A DNA stretch of 64,000 bases from Actinomadura citrea (GTDB taxonomy: Bacteria; Actinomycetota; Actinomycetes; Streptosporangiales; Streptosporangiaceae): positions 2,666,001 through 2,730,000 of the forward strand of contig NZ_JACCBT010000001.1 of the NCBI RefSeq assembly GCF_013409045.1, in the 5' to 3' direction. Position 1 is the first letter of the stretch. Each line of letters starts with the position of its first letter. Under the pieces are notes generated by a model. That model made no database searches. It had not been told where the DNA came from and saw only the letters and a list, made by a program, of their open reading frames with translations. Below are positions 1 through 7,775 of the stretch, one piece after another. The position numbers were made by a program, and so were the translations under genes.

Positions 1-122
1 GCATCGCCGCGCTCTACCTCGGCCGGATGGTCGCCCAGGTCCGCACCGCCGACGTCACCCACCGGCAGGTCGTGGAGCTGATCACCTCCGGCGCCAGCGG
101 AGAGCTGGGGCTGCGCCGATGA
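1..122 (+). CDS. Sugar ABC transporter ATP-binding protein, C-terminal fragment
   Basis: The frame beginning at base 3 is open from the window edge to the TGA at 120-122 and encodes the last 39 residues of a protein. The fragment (IAALYLGRMVAQ..., ending ELITSGASGELGLRR) resembles the C-terminal tail of ATP-binding subunits of the RbsA/XylG simple-sugar importer class. The stop overlaps the next start as ATGA, so this gene and the ROK regulator at 119 are translationally coupled, which supports a sugar-transport role. No Walker motifs lie inside the window, so the family call rests on a short tail plus context. Confidence 0.55.
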   Translation, partial: IAALYLGRMVAQVRTADVTHRQVVELITSGASGELGLRR

Positions 123-1342
123 TGAAGGCGGGCCCGTCACAAGAGGACATCCGGCGCCACAATCTCGGGACACTGCTGCGCTTCGTGCATCTGCGCGGCC
201 CCGCGTCCCGGGCCGTCCTCGCCGAGACCCTCGGCCTCAACCGCAGCACGATCATGGCGCTGACGTCCGACCTCACCTCCGCGGGGCTGGTCCGCGAGGA
301 GCTGCCGCGCGGCCCGGGGCGCCGCGCCGGGCGCCCGTCGCTCGTGGTGCGGCCCGAGTCCACCCGCGTGTACGTGCTGGCGTTCGAGGTCGGCGTCGAC
401 CGGCTCGTCGTCGCGCGCGTCGGCCTCGGCGGCGTCGTGCTGGACCGGCGCGAGGGCGTACGGGCCCGCGACTCCGACCCCGCCGACCTGCTCGGCGTGC
501 TCGTGGCGGGCGCCCGATCCCTGGTCCGCAAGGCCGAGCGCGACGCCGTCTGCGTCGGCGCCGCCCTCGGATTCCCCGGCACCGTCCGCCGCTCCGACGA
601 CACGATCATGTTCGGGCCGAACCTGGACGTGGGCGGGCTGCGCCTCGGCGACGCCCTGTCCCGCCGCCTCGGCCTCGGCATCCCCGTCTCGGTGTGCAAC
701 GACGCCAACCTCGGCGCGCTCGCCGAGCACGAGCGCGGCGCGGGGGTGAGCTGCGACAACCTCATCTACCTGCACGGCGACGTCGGCGTCGGCGGCGGCA
801 TCATCGCGCACGGCCGGCTGCTCGGCGGCGACGAGGGGTTCGGCGGCGAGATCGGGCACATGGTGATCAACCCCGGGGGCCGGCCCTGCGCCTGCGGCTC
901 GAAGGGCTGCCTGGAGGCCGAGGTGGGGGAGCGGACGCTGCTGGACCACGCCGGCCGCGAGGAGATCCCCGGCCAGCCCGGACGCGACGCGGTCCGCGCC
1001 ATCGTCGCCGCCGCCGACGCCGGCGACATCAAGGCCCGGGAGGCGCTGCACCGCGTCGGCACCTGGCTCGGCCTCGGCGTCGCCAACCTCGTCAACCTCT
1101 TCAACCCCGGCATGGTCATCTTCGGCGGCACGCTCCGCGACATCTTCCTGGGCGCCGCCGCGCAGATCCGCAGCGTCCTGGCGACCAGCGCCCTCGCCGC
1201 CCCCCGCGAGAAGGTCAAGCTCCGCACCGCCACCCTGGGCGACGACACCACCCTGGTCGGCGCCGCCGAGTTCGCCTTCGCCGAAGTCCTGTCCGACCCC
1301 GTCCAGGTCCTGACCCGGCTCAGAGCCCCGGAGACGGTGTGA
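119..1342 (+). CDS. ROK family transcriptional regulator (NagC/XylR-like)
   Basis: A 407-residue protein with an N-terminal winged-helix region (about residues 10-75, containing AETLGLNRSTIMALTSDL) followed by a ROK sugar-kinase-like domain. The zinc motif CACGSKGCLE lies near residues 255-265 just after GEIGHMVINPGG, a classic ROK signature. Such proteins sense a sugar or sugar phosphate and repress transport and catabolic genes. The ATG overlaps the stop of the ABC ATPase fragment (ATGA), so it probably controls that transporter. The 3' end overlaps the convergent flavin reductase gene by 23 bases. The inducer cannot be read from sequence; xylose or a similar pentose is only a guess. Confidence 0.9.
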   Translation: MMKAGPSQEDIRRHNLGTLLRFVHLRGPASRAVLAETLGLNRSTIMALTSDLTSAGLVREELPRGPGRRAGRPSLVVRPESTRVYVLAFEVGVDRLVVARVGLGGVVLDRREGVRARDSDPADLLGVLVAGARSLVRKAERDAVCVGAALGFPGTVRRSDDTIMFGPNLDVGGLRLGDALSRRLGLGIPVSVCNDANLGALAEHERGAGVSCDNLIYLHGDVGVGGGIIAHGRLLGGDEGFGGEIGHMVINPGGRPCACGSKGCLEAEVGERTLLDHAGREEIPGQPGRDAVRAIVAAADAGDIKAREALHRVGTWLGLGVANLVNLFNPGMVIFGGTLRDIFLGAAAQIRSVLATSALAAPREKVKLRTATLGDDTTLVGAAEFAFAEVLSDPVQVLTRLRAPETV

Positions 1343-1904
1343 AGGGCGTGAAGGCGCCGTAGCCGCTCCCGTAGAAGACCAGGGGGCCGGCGCCCTGGTG
1401 TTCCGCGAGGTCGTGGACGCGGGCGACGACGATCAGATGGTCGCCGGCGACGTGCTCCTGCTCGACCGAGCACTCGATCCACGCCAGCGCGCCGTCGATC
1501 AGGGGAGCTCCGCCGGGGCCGTGCGTCCAGCGGACGCCGACGAATTTGTCCGGGCCGTTCCCGAAGGCGAGCCGCTCGGAGACGTCCCGCTGCGGCTCGG
1601 CCAGGATGTTGACGCACAGGCGGGCGGCGGTGCGCATGATCGGCCATGTCGTGCTGGTGTGCGCAACGCAGAACGCCACCAGGGGCGGGTCGAGGGAGAC
1701 GGACGTGAACGAGTTCACGGCCAGTCCCGCGGGGAACCCCGATGCGGGATCGAGGGCGGTGACGGCGACCACGCCGGTCGGGAACCTGCCCAGCACCGAG
1801 CGGAACGCGGCCGGGTCGACGCCGGTCGCCGAGGATCCGGACGAGCAGTCGGGCGATCCGTGCATGGGGGTCCGTTCCGTGGGCGGGGGCGCGTCGTCGT
1901 CCAC
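1320..1904 (-). CDS. Flavin reductase domain protein (HpaC/ActVB-like)
   Basis: A 194-residue protein. The core from about residue 30 has the FMN-binding split-barrel pattern of the flavin reductase family (FRSVLGRFPTGVVAVTA, then LAVNSFTSVSLDPPLVAFCV, then GVRWTHGPGGAPLIDGALAW). Family members reduce FMN or FAD with NAD(P)H and pass it to a partner monooxygenase. No monooxygenase lies beside it, so the partner is unknown. The GTG at 1904 has an AGGGG six bases upstream; an ATG at 1865 is an alternative that would remove a disordered N-terminus. It lies 91 bases downstream of the membrane protein gene on the same strand and its 3' end overlaps the ROK gene. Confidence 0.85.
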   Translation of the reverse strand: MDDDAPPPTERTPMHGSPDCSSGSSATGVDPAAFRSVLGRFPTGVVAVTALDPASGFPAGLAVNSFTSVSLDPPLVAFCVAHTSTTWPIMRTAARLCVNILAEPQRDVSERLAFGNGPDKFVGVRWTHGPGGAPLIDGALAWIECSVEQEHVAGDHLIVVARVHDLAEHQGAGPLVFYGSGYGAFTPFTPSPGL

Positions 1905-1995
1905 TAAAGCCCCTGGCGCGGCGTGCTGATTCCCCTGGAGGGCGATCTCGGTCGAAGGTCCCGGTCCGGCGTCGGTCCACGGACGGAGACCCGCG

Positions 1996-3201
1996 CTACG
2001 GCCGCGGTGCGTCGGCCGGAGTCTGGGCCGGGACGGCGGCGTAGGGGGTGAGGAGCGCCGCCGAGGACAGGCCGTCCATGATCAGGCGGCCGGTACCGGC
2101 CAGACGCGCCCTGACGCGGGCCGGGACGCGCGGGCCTTCGTGCAGCCCGATCCAGGCGATCCAGCCGACCGCGACAACGGCCCAGTAGGACACGAGCCGG
2201 TACAGGCCGACGGCCGCGGCGGCTGGGGACAGCGTCGCGCCGAACGCGACCAGGGACGCGGCCATGCTGCCCTCGATGGCGCCGAGGCCGCCGGGCAGCA
2301 GCGGGAGCAGGCTGCCCGCCGCCTGGGCGGCGAAGTAGGTGAGGGCGACGCCGTTCAGGGCGACCTCGATGCCGACCGCGTGCGCCGCCGACAGCAGCGC
2401 CAGGATGTCGAACACCCAGTTCAGCAGGGCCAGCGCGGTGAGCGCGGTCCAGTCGCGCAGGGTCGGCCGCAGGATGTCGCGGGCGCCGGCCAGCCGCTCC
2501 GCGTACGGAGCGATCTTCGGGTGGGCGAGCGCGGCCCGGTGGGCGCGGCGCAGCGGCGCCGTCAGCAGGGCCCGCAGCGGGCGCCACCGCAGCGCGGGGA
2601 CGAGCAGCACGGCCAGGACCAGCGGGACGGTGAGGGCGAACAGCGCGAAACCGCGGGCGTACGGGTCGGCCACCAGCGCCAGGAGGGCGATCAGGGAGTA
2701 GGCCGTGGTGGTGATCACTCCGCCGGCCAGGATCACCGCGGTGGCGAGCTGCGTCGAGGCGCCCGCGCGGCGGAACTGCCGGAACGTGTAGACCACGCTC
2801 ACCGCCGGGCCCGCCGGCAGGGTCGTGGACAGGGCGTTGCCCGCGTAGGTGATCGCGAAAGCGCGGCGCAGCGGCATCCGCAGGCCGCCGACGCGCAGCA
2901 ACCGGCGCTGGAGCCGGGCGAACGCGCCCATCGAACCCGCCACGGCCAGCACCACCATGGTCAGCCAGCCCGGGTCGGCATGCGCGGCCGCCCTCCAGAT
3001 GGCGCCGAGGTCGGGGAGCTCGTCACGGTAGAGGGGGAGTGCGGCGAGGGCGCCGAGGACCAGCGCCCACTGGACGATCAGGCCGGCCCTGCGCCGCCAC
3101 CACGGGCGCGCCGGGGCCTGCTCGTCCGGCCCGTCCTGGAGGGGGAACGGCGGGTCGGCTTCGGCCGGGGGATGGACCGGTGCCGTGACTGTCCCGTACA
3201 T
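1996..3201 (-). CDS. YbhN/UPF0104 family membrane protein (flippase-like)
   Basis: A 401-residue polytopic membrane protein with about eight hydrophobic segments, beginning RRRAGLIVQWALVLGALAA and including ITYAGNALSTTLPAGPAVS, typical of the lysylphosphatidylglycerol synthase transmembrane (UPF0104) family. It lacks the C-terminal aminoacyl-transferase domain of full MprF, so a lipid flippase-like role is more likely than lipid aminoacylation; substrate unknown. The ATG at 3201 is preferred because GAGGTGA lies about eight bases upstream; the TTG at 3219 has no such site. The C-terminal tail is Ala/Pro-rich. Confidence 0.8.
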   Translation of the reverse strand: MYGTVTAPVHPPAEADPPFPLQDGPDEQAPARPWWRRRAGLIVQWALVLGALAALPLYRDELPDLGAIWRAAAHADPGWLTMVVLAVAGSMGAFARLQRRLLRVGGLRMPLRRAFAITYAGNALSTTLPAGPAVSVVYTFRQFRRAGASTQLATAVILAGGVITTTAYSLIALLALVADPYARGFALFALTVPLVLAVLLVPALRWRPLRALLTAPLRRAHRAALAHPKIAPYAERLAGARDILRPTLRDWTALTALALLNWVFDILALLSAAHAVGIEVALNGVALTYFAAQAAGSLLPLLPGGLGAIEGSMAASLVAFGATLSPAAAAVGLYRLVSYWAVVAVGWIAWIGLHEGPRVPARVRARLAGTGRLIMDGLSSAALLTPYAAVPAQTPADAPRP

Positions 3202-3450
3202 GTCCCGGTCACCTCGCAAGCTCGCCCGCCATGCGCAACCTACGGTCCGGGTAGGACATTCCCCCGGGATCGGAAACGAATCGCAAAGTGATCTGCGCCA
3301 CGCCCGTCGCGAGGTCGTGCTCAGCGGGCTGATCGAAGACCTGTCGCCGTGCTCTGCCAGATGCTTCTGTCCTGGTTACTGCCCGCTCTTCCGGAAAGGA
3401 CGCCACCCTGACCGGCAAAAGCCGGACACGCCCCCGGACGTGCCCGCGGC

Positions 3451-3493
3451 GACGGCGGCGCCCGCACCGCGTGCCGGTGCGGGCGCCGCCGTC
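3451..3493 (-). terminator. Perfect 19-bp hairpin downstream of the acidic small protein gene
   Basis: Arms 3451-3469 and 3475-3493 are exact reverse complements around a 5-base loop. The hairpin starts four bases beyond the stop codon of the minus-strand gene at 3498. There is no U tract, which is common for actinomycete terminators. Confidence 0.75.
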
Positions 3494-3497
3494 GTGG

Positions 3498-3767
3498 TCA
3501 GGGCCTGCGGGTGGGGTTGACCGCGTCCTCCTCGGCCGGCGTGATCGGCGTGGGGCGCTCCTCGTCGCCCTCCCTCGCGGTCTGCCGCTCGTACTCGGTG
3601 ACGCCGACGCCGTCGCGGCTCTCCTCGGGCTCTTCGATCCTCAGGTCCTCGGGCGGGTCGTTCACATATTCCTCGGTCAGGGCGATCTGCTCGTCCTGGG
3701 TGTTGTCTCCCATGTCATCGGTGTCCTCGCGGAAGTCGCGGGACTCACCGGGCTCGCGTGCCCTCAT
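3498..3767 (-). CDS. Small acidic hydrophilic protein, unknown function
   Basis: An 89-residue protein rich in Asp and Glu (for example NDPPEDLRIEEPEESRD) with no hydrophobic segment, no cysteine and no recognisable domain; it is probably largely disordered and cytoplasmic. Reality as a gene is supported by a strong GGGAGGAG site five bases before the ATG and by a perfect 19-bp hairpin placed four bases after the stop. The upstream neighbour on the same strand is a secreted protein gene ending at 3828. Function unknown. Confidence 0.65.
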   Translation of the reverse strand: MRAREPGESRDFREDTDDMGDNTQDEQIALTEEYVNDPPEDLRIEEPEESRDGVGVTEYERQTAREGDEERPTPITPAEEDAVNPTRRP

Positions 3768-3827
3768 GACTCCTCCCGGTCCGGATCGGGTTCGCTGATC
3801 GGACCGGTATCCCCGATGACCGGCGCC

Positions 3828-5372
3828 CTACTCCCGGTCGCGGACGGCGACGAGCCCGCCGACGACGCCCACGTACGCGGTTCCGTCCGGGCCGAGGGTG
3901 ACGGGCGCCCAGCTGTTGTCGAACCACTTGCCCGTGCCGGTGAGCACCTTGTAGGCCGTCCGGCCCGTGTGGACGTCCACCGCGGTCAGGTACCAGGCGT
4001 CGATGAGGTCCTTGCGCGGCTCCTTCGTGTAGAGGTACAGCAGCCCCGCGGGAACGGAGACCTTGGAGACGGTGGACGGAGACCGCTCCGTGCTCGTCCA
4101 GACCGTCTCGCAGCCCGTACCGTCCGGTTTCACGTCCACGCGGCTCACCCCGCCCACGGACGACCCTCCAGGCGGCAGGTCGAAGAAGTTGCGGTAGCCG
4201 TAGTTGTTCTCGACGAACAGGCTGCGGCCGTAGCCGATGAGCGAGTTGTCCGTCGCGCTCGCCCCGCTTCCGAACACCGGGACCTCGCAGACGAGCCCGC
4301 CGTCGTCCCTGCGGCGGACGATCACGTGCATGCGGTCGTCGGCGTTGTCGGTGACGGCCACGTAGCCGTCGCCGAAGAACGTGGGGGTCGTCCCGGACCC
4401 CTGGTCGATCTGTCCGGGCTTGCGCCCGCTGCCCCGGTCGTAGGGCTGCCGCCAGACGATCTCCGGGGTCCCGTCCGCGCCGGCCCGCATCCGGTAGAGC
4501 GCGTGGTCGGACACGACCGAGACGCCGTTCTCGGCGGCCGCGAACGAGTTCTGGATGCCCTCGCCCGCCAGCCGCGTCATCCGGACGGCCCCGGACCCGG
4601 GATCCACCGTGCCGACGCGCCCGCCCCTCGTGATCCACCAGATCAGGCCGTTCCAGTCGGGCCCGACCGCGGTGACGGGGTCGCATTCCCCCTTCGGCCA
4701 CGGGTTCGTCCAGGTGGCGCAGTCGTGGGGCAGATACGCGCCGAGGTCCCAGTCGTCGGTGACCGTGAAGCGCCAGTCGCCGTCCGGGCCCTTCTCGTGC
4801 GCGAAACGGCGCAGGTGGAAGGCCGAGTCCGCCAGCACGGCGCGATCCTGCGGGTCCAGGTAGTAGTAGGCCCCGCCCGAGGTGTCGGTGAACACCGTGT
4901 CGAGGCTCAGCGAGAACACCGCCTGGACGGTGGACGGCCTGGGCGGCAGCTCGTAGGTCGCGAGGTCCTTCAGCGTCCTCGGATCGATCAGCCGCAGCGT
5001 GAGGTTCTGCCCGCGCGTGCACTGCGCGACGATCAGACCCGTCCGGCGGGCGAACGTCACCGTCGAGCACAGCCCCGGCAGCCCGCCGCCCTTGGCTTCG
5101 CCGCGCACCTGAGGATCGCGGCCGAGCGGCCCCATGAACGGATATGTGTCGGAGGCGTAACTGTCGGCGTGCATGGACGACGTCCCCACCGGCCCCTGAT
5201 GCGGGTTAGCCGGGACGGGCCGCCCCGCGAGAGGCGCAGGGGTGGCGGGCGCCCCGACGTAGGCCGGGACGAGCCCCTTGCCGGGGCCGTCGGGGATCGG
5301 GTCGGCCGCCGCCGGGACCGCCGCGCCCACCAGGACGGCGGACAGGAGGGCGGCGAGCAGGGGTCTGCGCAT
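3828..5372 (-). CDS. Secreted beta-propeller-like protein, unknown function
   Basis: A 514-residue protein starting at the ATG at 5372, chosen because it gives a clear Sec signal peptide (MRRPLLAALLSAVLVGAAVP, then AAADP with an AxA cleavage site) and has AAGGGAG upstream; the longer frame to 5429 would bury the signal. The mature part has repeated blade-like segments with alternating beta-strand patterns and Gly-Thr-Ala-Tyr endings (for example GPDGTAYVGVVGGLVAVRD at the C-terminus), resembling PQQ/quinoprotein-type propellers. No catalytic motif is evident. It is divergent from the HAD gene at 5480. An extracellular sensor or binding protein is possible but unproven. Confidence 0.7.
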   Translation of the reverse strand: MRRPLLAALLSAVLVGAAVPAAADPIPDGPGKGLVPAYVGAPATPAPLAGRPVPANPHQGPVGTSSMHADSYASDTYPFMGPLGRDPQVRGEAKGGGLPGLCSTVTFARRTGLIVAQCTRGQNLTLRLIDPRTLKDLATYELPPRPSTVQAVFSLSLDTVFTDTSGGAYYYLDPQDRAVLADSAFHLRRFAHEKGPDGDWRFTVTDDWDLGAYLPHDCATWTNPWPKGECDPVTAVGPDWNGLIWWITRGGRVGTVDPGSGAVRMTRLAGEGIQNSFAAAENGVSVVSDHALYRMRAGADGTPEIVWRQPYDRGSGRKPGQIDQGSGTTPTFFGDGYVAVTDNADDRMHVIVRRRDDGGLVCEVPVFGSGASATDNSLIGYGRSLFVENNYGYRNFFDLPPGGSSVGGVSRVDVKPDGTGCETVWTSTERSPSTVSKVSVPAGLLYLYTKEPRKDLIDAWYLTAVDVHTGRTAYKVLTGTGKWFDNSWAPVTLGPDGTAYVGVVGGLVAVRDRE

Positions 5373-5466
5373 GGAGGGCTCCCTTGACCGGACATGGGTG
5401 GTCCCGGTCGCGCCCTCCGGGACGACCACCGCGTAAAAAGGTGATCGTCCGGCGCGCCCCGATGGT

Positions 5467-5479
5467 TACGATCCGGGGC
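5467..5479 (+). promoter_or_regulatory. Candidate leaderless promoter of the HAD gene
   Basis: A TACGAT box at 5467-5472 lies seven bases before the ATG at 5480, and there is no ribosome binding site. The spacing fits transcription starting at the A of the start codon. No good -35 is visible. Confidence 0.45.
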
Positions 5480-6181
5480 ATGGGCGTACAAGCTGTGATC
5501 TTCGACTGGGGCGGCACGCTGACCCCCTGGCACGACCTCGAACTCGCCGACATCTGGCGCACCGTCTGCGCCGCCCACCTCCCGCCGGACGCCGTCGAGA
5601 AGGCCGTCGCCGCCCTCGTCGCCGCCGAGGGCGAGCTGTGGCGCCGCGGCACCGAGGAGCACCGGAGCGCCACGCTCGCCGAGGCGTTCGCGATGGCCGG
5701 GGTGGAGCCGAGTGAGGCCCTTCTGGACACCCACTTCGAGACGTGGACCCCGCACACCCACACCGATCCCGCCGTCCCCGGCCTGTTCACCGCCCTCCGC
5801 GAGCGCGACATCAAGATCGGCGTCCTGTCCAACACCATCTGGACCCGCGAGTGGCACGAGCGGGTCTTCGCCCGCGACGACGTCCTCCACATGCTCGACG
5901 GCGCCGTCTACTCCAGCGAGATCCCCTGGACGAAGCCGCACGCCGAGGCTTTCCGCGCCGCCATGGACGCCGTCGGCGCCACCGACCCCGGCTCCTGCGT
6001 CTTCGTCGGCGACCGCCCGTTCGACGACATCCACGGAGCCAAGGCGGCCGGCCTGCGGGCCGTCCAGATCTGGCACCAGACCACCCACGCCTTCGACCGT
6101 CCGGGCCTCGCACCGCCCGACGCCCTCATCCACGACCTGGACGAACTGCTCCCGCACGTGGAGCGGTGGCACTCAGCCTGA
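5480..6181 (+). CDS. HAD superfamily hydrolase (DWGGT subgroup)
   Basis: A 233-residue haloacid dehalogenase-like hydrolase. Motif I is VIFDWGGTLTPW at residues 6-17, motif II is the Ser/Thr region GVLSNTIW, the motif III lysine is in WTKPHAEAF and motif IV is FVGDRPFDDIHGAKAAG. The cap between motifs I and II is helical (subclass I). The nucleophile Asp9 is present but the usual second Asp of DxDxT is Gly, which may change catalysis from that of classical phosphatases. A longer frame upstream is dismissed because this ATG begins right at the conserved motif. The 3' end overlaps the convergent methyltransferase by nine bases. Substrate unknown. Confidence 0.85.
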   Translation: MGVQAVIFDWGGTLTPWHDLELADIWRTVCAAHLPPDAVEKAVAALVAAEGELWRRGTEEHRSATLAEAFAMAGVEPSEALLDTHFETWTPHTHTDPAVPGLFTALRERDIKIGVLSNTIWTREWHERVFARDDVLHMLDGAVYSSEIPWTKPHAEAFRAAMDAVGATDPGSCVFVGDRPFDDIHGAKAAGLRAVQIWHQTTHAFDRPGLAPPDALIHDLDELLPHVERWHSA

Positions 6182-7237
6182 GGGCTTGGCGGCCACGATG
6201 AGGTCGCGGGAGATGGCCTGGTCGACGCGATGGCGGAAGCCGCGGTAGGCGTCGGAGTCCCGGACGTCCAGGCCGCTGGACGCGAGGATCTCGGCGAGCT
6301 GCTCGCGGCGGCCGACGAAGGTGTTCCAGGAGATGCCGACGGCGCCGCCCGGACGCAGCAGCCGCGCCCACTCGGGGACGGCGGCCGTCAGCAGCTCCAC
6401 GGGGCTGCGCGACAGCTGCGGCCCGCCCCTGCGGCCCGGCTGTCCCCCCTTCGGGCGGCTGCCGTGCTGGACGCCGTAGGGGGCGTCCGTCACGATCAGG
6501 TCGAACGACGCCGGGCGGAAGAACCTGCCGGCGCCCAGCGAGTCGGCGTTCACGACGGTGATCTCCATCGTCTCGCCGCTCTTGTAGAGCTCCTTGGACG
6601 CGCCGAGCGTCACGTGCAGGCGGCGCCCGAGGACGGCCTTCTCGCGGCGCACGTTGGTGACCTCGGCCTGGTGCTTGAGCCGGTTGTTCTTCAGCCAGGT
6701 CTTGAGGAAGGCCACGTAGGCGTCGAAGTCCTTGCCGTCGATGTCCATCCCGGCGGCGTCCAGCCCGTACATCATGGCCTGGTTGAGCGTCGTGCCCCGC
6801 CCGCACATCGGGTCGAAGACGCGGGGACGCCCGGTTATCAGGTCCATGGGGGAGTCGGTCGCCATCGCCGTGACGTTCAGCAGCAGCTTGGTGAAGTACT
6901 CGTTCGTCTTGCCCGAGTACTTCTGGATGGTGAGCAGGTCGCTGCCGAACAGGTCCAGAGGCTGGAGCGCGACCGGGCGGAGCAGTTCGCCCTCGATCTG
7001 GAACAGCGCGTAGAGCGACGACAGGTTCGACAGGAGGCGCACGTCCTGCTCCGTCAGTTCGTCGGCGGAGAACGTCACGTAGGGGACGCCGCCGATCGCG
7101 GTCTCCTCGACGTCGCGGACGCGTCCGCCGAGAGCCCGTTCGCTGAACACCGCCAGTTCCGCCTTCACCAGGTCGGCGGCGGCCTGGGCATAGACCCGGT
7201 TGTGCGAGGGGGAGACGAGAAGGCCGTACGCGGTCAT
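6173..7237 (-). CDS. TRM11/UPF0020-type SAM-dependent methyltransferase
   Basis: A 354-residue class I methyltransferase. The SAM-binding motif is FDPMCGRGTTLNQAMMYGLD (about residues 142-161) and the catalytic motif IV is TDAPYG, the N/DPPY-type motif used for N-methylation of nucleic acid bases. The N-terminal 100 residues have no clear THUMP domain but match the actinobacterial TRM11-family layout; a tRNA or DNA guanine/adenine target is likely, not established. There is no ribosome binding site; a TAGGGT box seven bases before the ATG suggests a leaderless mRNA. Confidence 0.8.
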   Translation of the reverse strand: MTAYGLLVSPSHNRVYAQAAADLVKAELAVFSERALGGRVRDVEETAIGGVPYVTFSADELTEQDVRLLSNLSSLYALFQIEGELLRPVALQPLDLFGSDLLTIQKYSGKTNEYFTKLLLNVTAMATDSPMDLITGRPRVFDPMCGRGTTLNQAMMYGLDAAGMDIDGKDFDAYVAFLKTWLKNNRLKHQAEVTNVRREKAVLGRRLHVTLGASKELYKSGETMEITVVNADSLGAGRFFRPASFDLIVTDAPYGVQHGSRPKGGQPGRRGGPQLSRSPVELLTAAVPEWARLLRPGGAVGISWNTFVGRREQLAEILASSGLDVRDSDAYRGFRHRVDQAISRDLIVAAKPSG

Positions 7238-7250
7238 CTGGTGGACCCTA
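7238..7250 (-). promoter_or_regulatory. Candidate leaderless promoter of the methyltransferase gene
   Basis: On the minus strand TAGGGT (7250-7245) is followed by seven bases and the ATG at 7237, with no Shine-Dalgarno sequence. The -35 region is not recognisable. Confidence 0.4.
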
Positions 7251-7333
7251 CTGGACCTCGACGGCGGACACCGCCGTGACGGATGGGTCAGGCGGTCTCC
7301 GCACGGCCTTGGGGCGGGCCGTTCCCTTCCCGG

Positions 7334-7696
7334 TCAGGCCGCTCGCGCCGCGCGGTCCGCGGACTTGCCGCCCGTCTCGGCCGGAGGCCCCGGGTCGGGA
7401 TCGACCGGGGCGGCGGGCAGAGCCCGCGCCTCCTGGGCGGTGGGCAACTCCGGCGTGTCCGGGCCCTCCACCGGAGGAAGATCCGGAAGGTGCCGCGCGG
7501 CGGCGTTCAGGAGTTCCCCGACGCGGCTCTGGAGACTGGCGAGATCGGCCCGCGCGACGTCCGCCTGCGCCTGCGCTCTGCGCGCCTGGCGTCGCGCGGC
7601 GTCACGCTCGGCCGCCAGCCGCGTCAGCTGCTCGTGGTAGGCGGCCCGCAGCTCGTCGAGGGCGCTCGGCCGGCCCGTCTGCGGAGTCGTGGTCAC
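7334..7696 (-). CDS. Coiled-coil small protein, unknown function
   Basis: A 120-residue protein. Residues about 10-60 form a likely coiled coil rich in Ala, Arg, Glu and Gln (DELRAAYHEQLTRLAAERD and following heptads), followed by a Pro/Glu-rich tail. The GTG at 7696 is preferred since GGGAGGGAG lies just upstream; an in-frame ATG at 7720 is possible. No enzyme motif, membrane segment or signal peptide. It lies downstream of nothing obvious on its strand; function unknown. Confidence 0.6.
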   Translation of the reverse strand: MTTTPQTGRPSALDELRAAYHEQLTRLAAERDAARRQARRAQAQADVARADLASLQSRVGELLNAAARHLPDLPPVEGPDTPELPTAQEARALPAAPVDPDPGPPAETGGKSADRAARAA

Positions 7697-7775
7697 GTGG
7701 GCTCCCTCCCCCGAAGTCATCCCGCAATGGGACTAACATCGCTAATCGGACGCTACGTTCCCGTCGTGCCGAAGA

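Noticed and set aside
3209..3418. A 69-codon minus-strand frame upstream of the YbhN gene
   Set aside because: Lies in the gene's promoter region, with no ribosome site and no domain.
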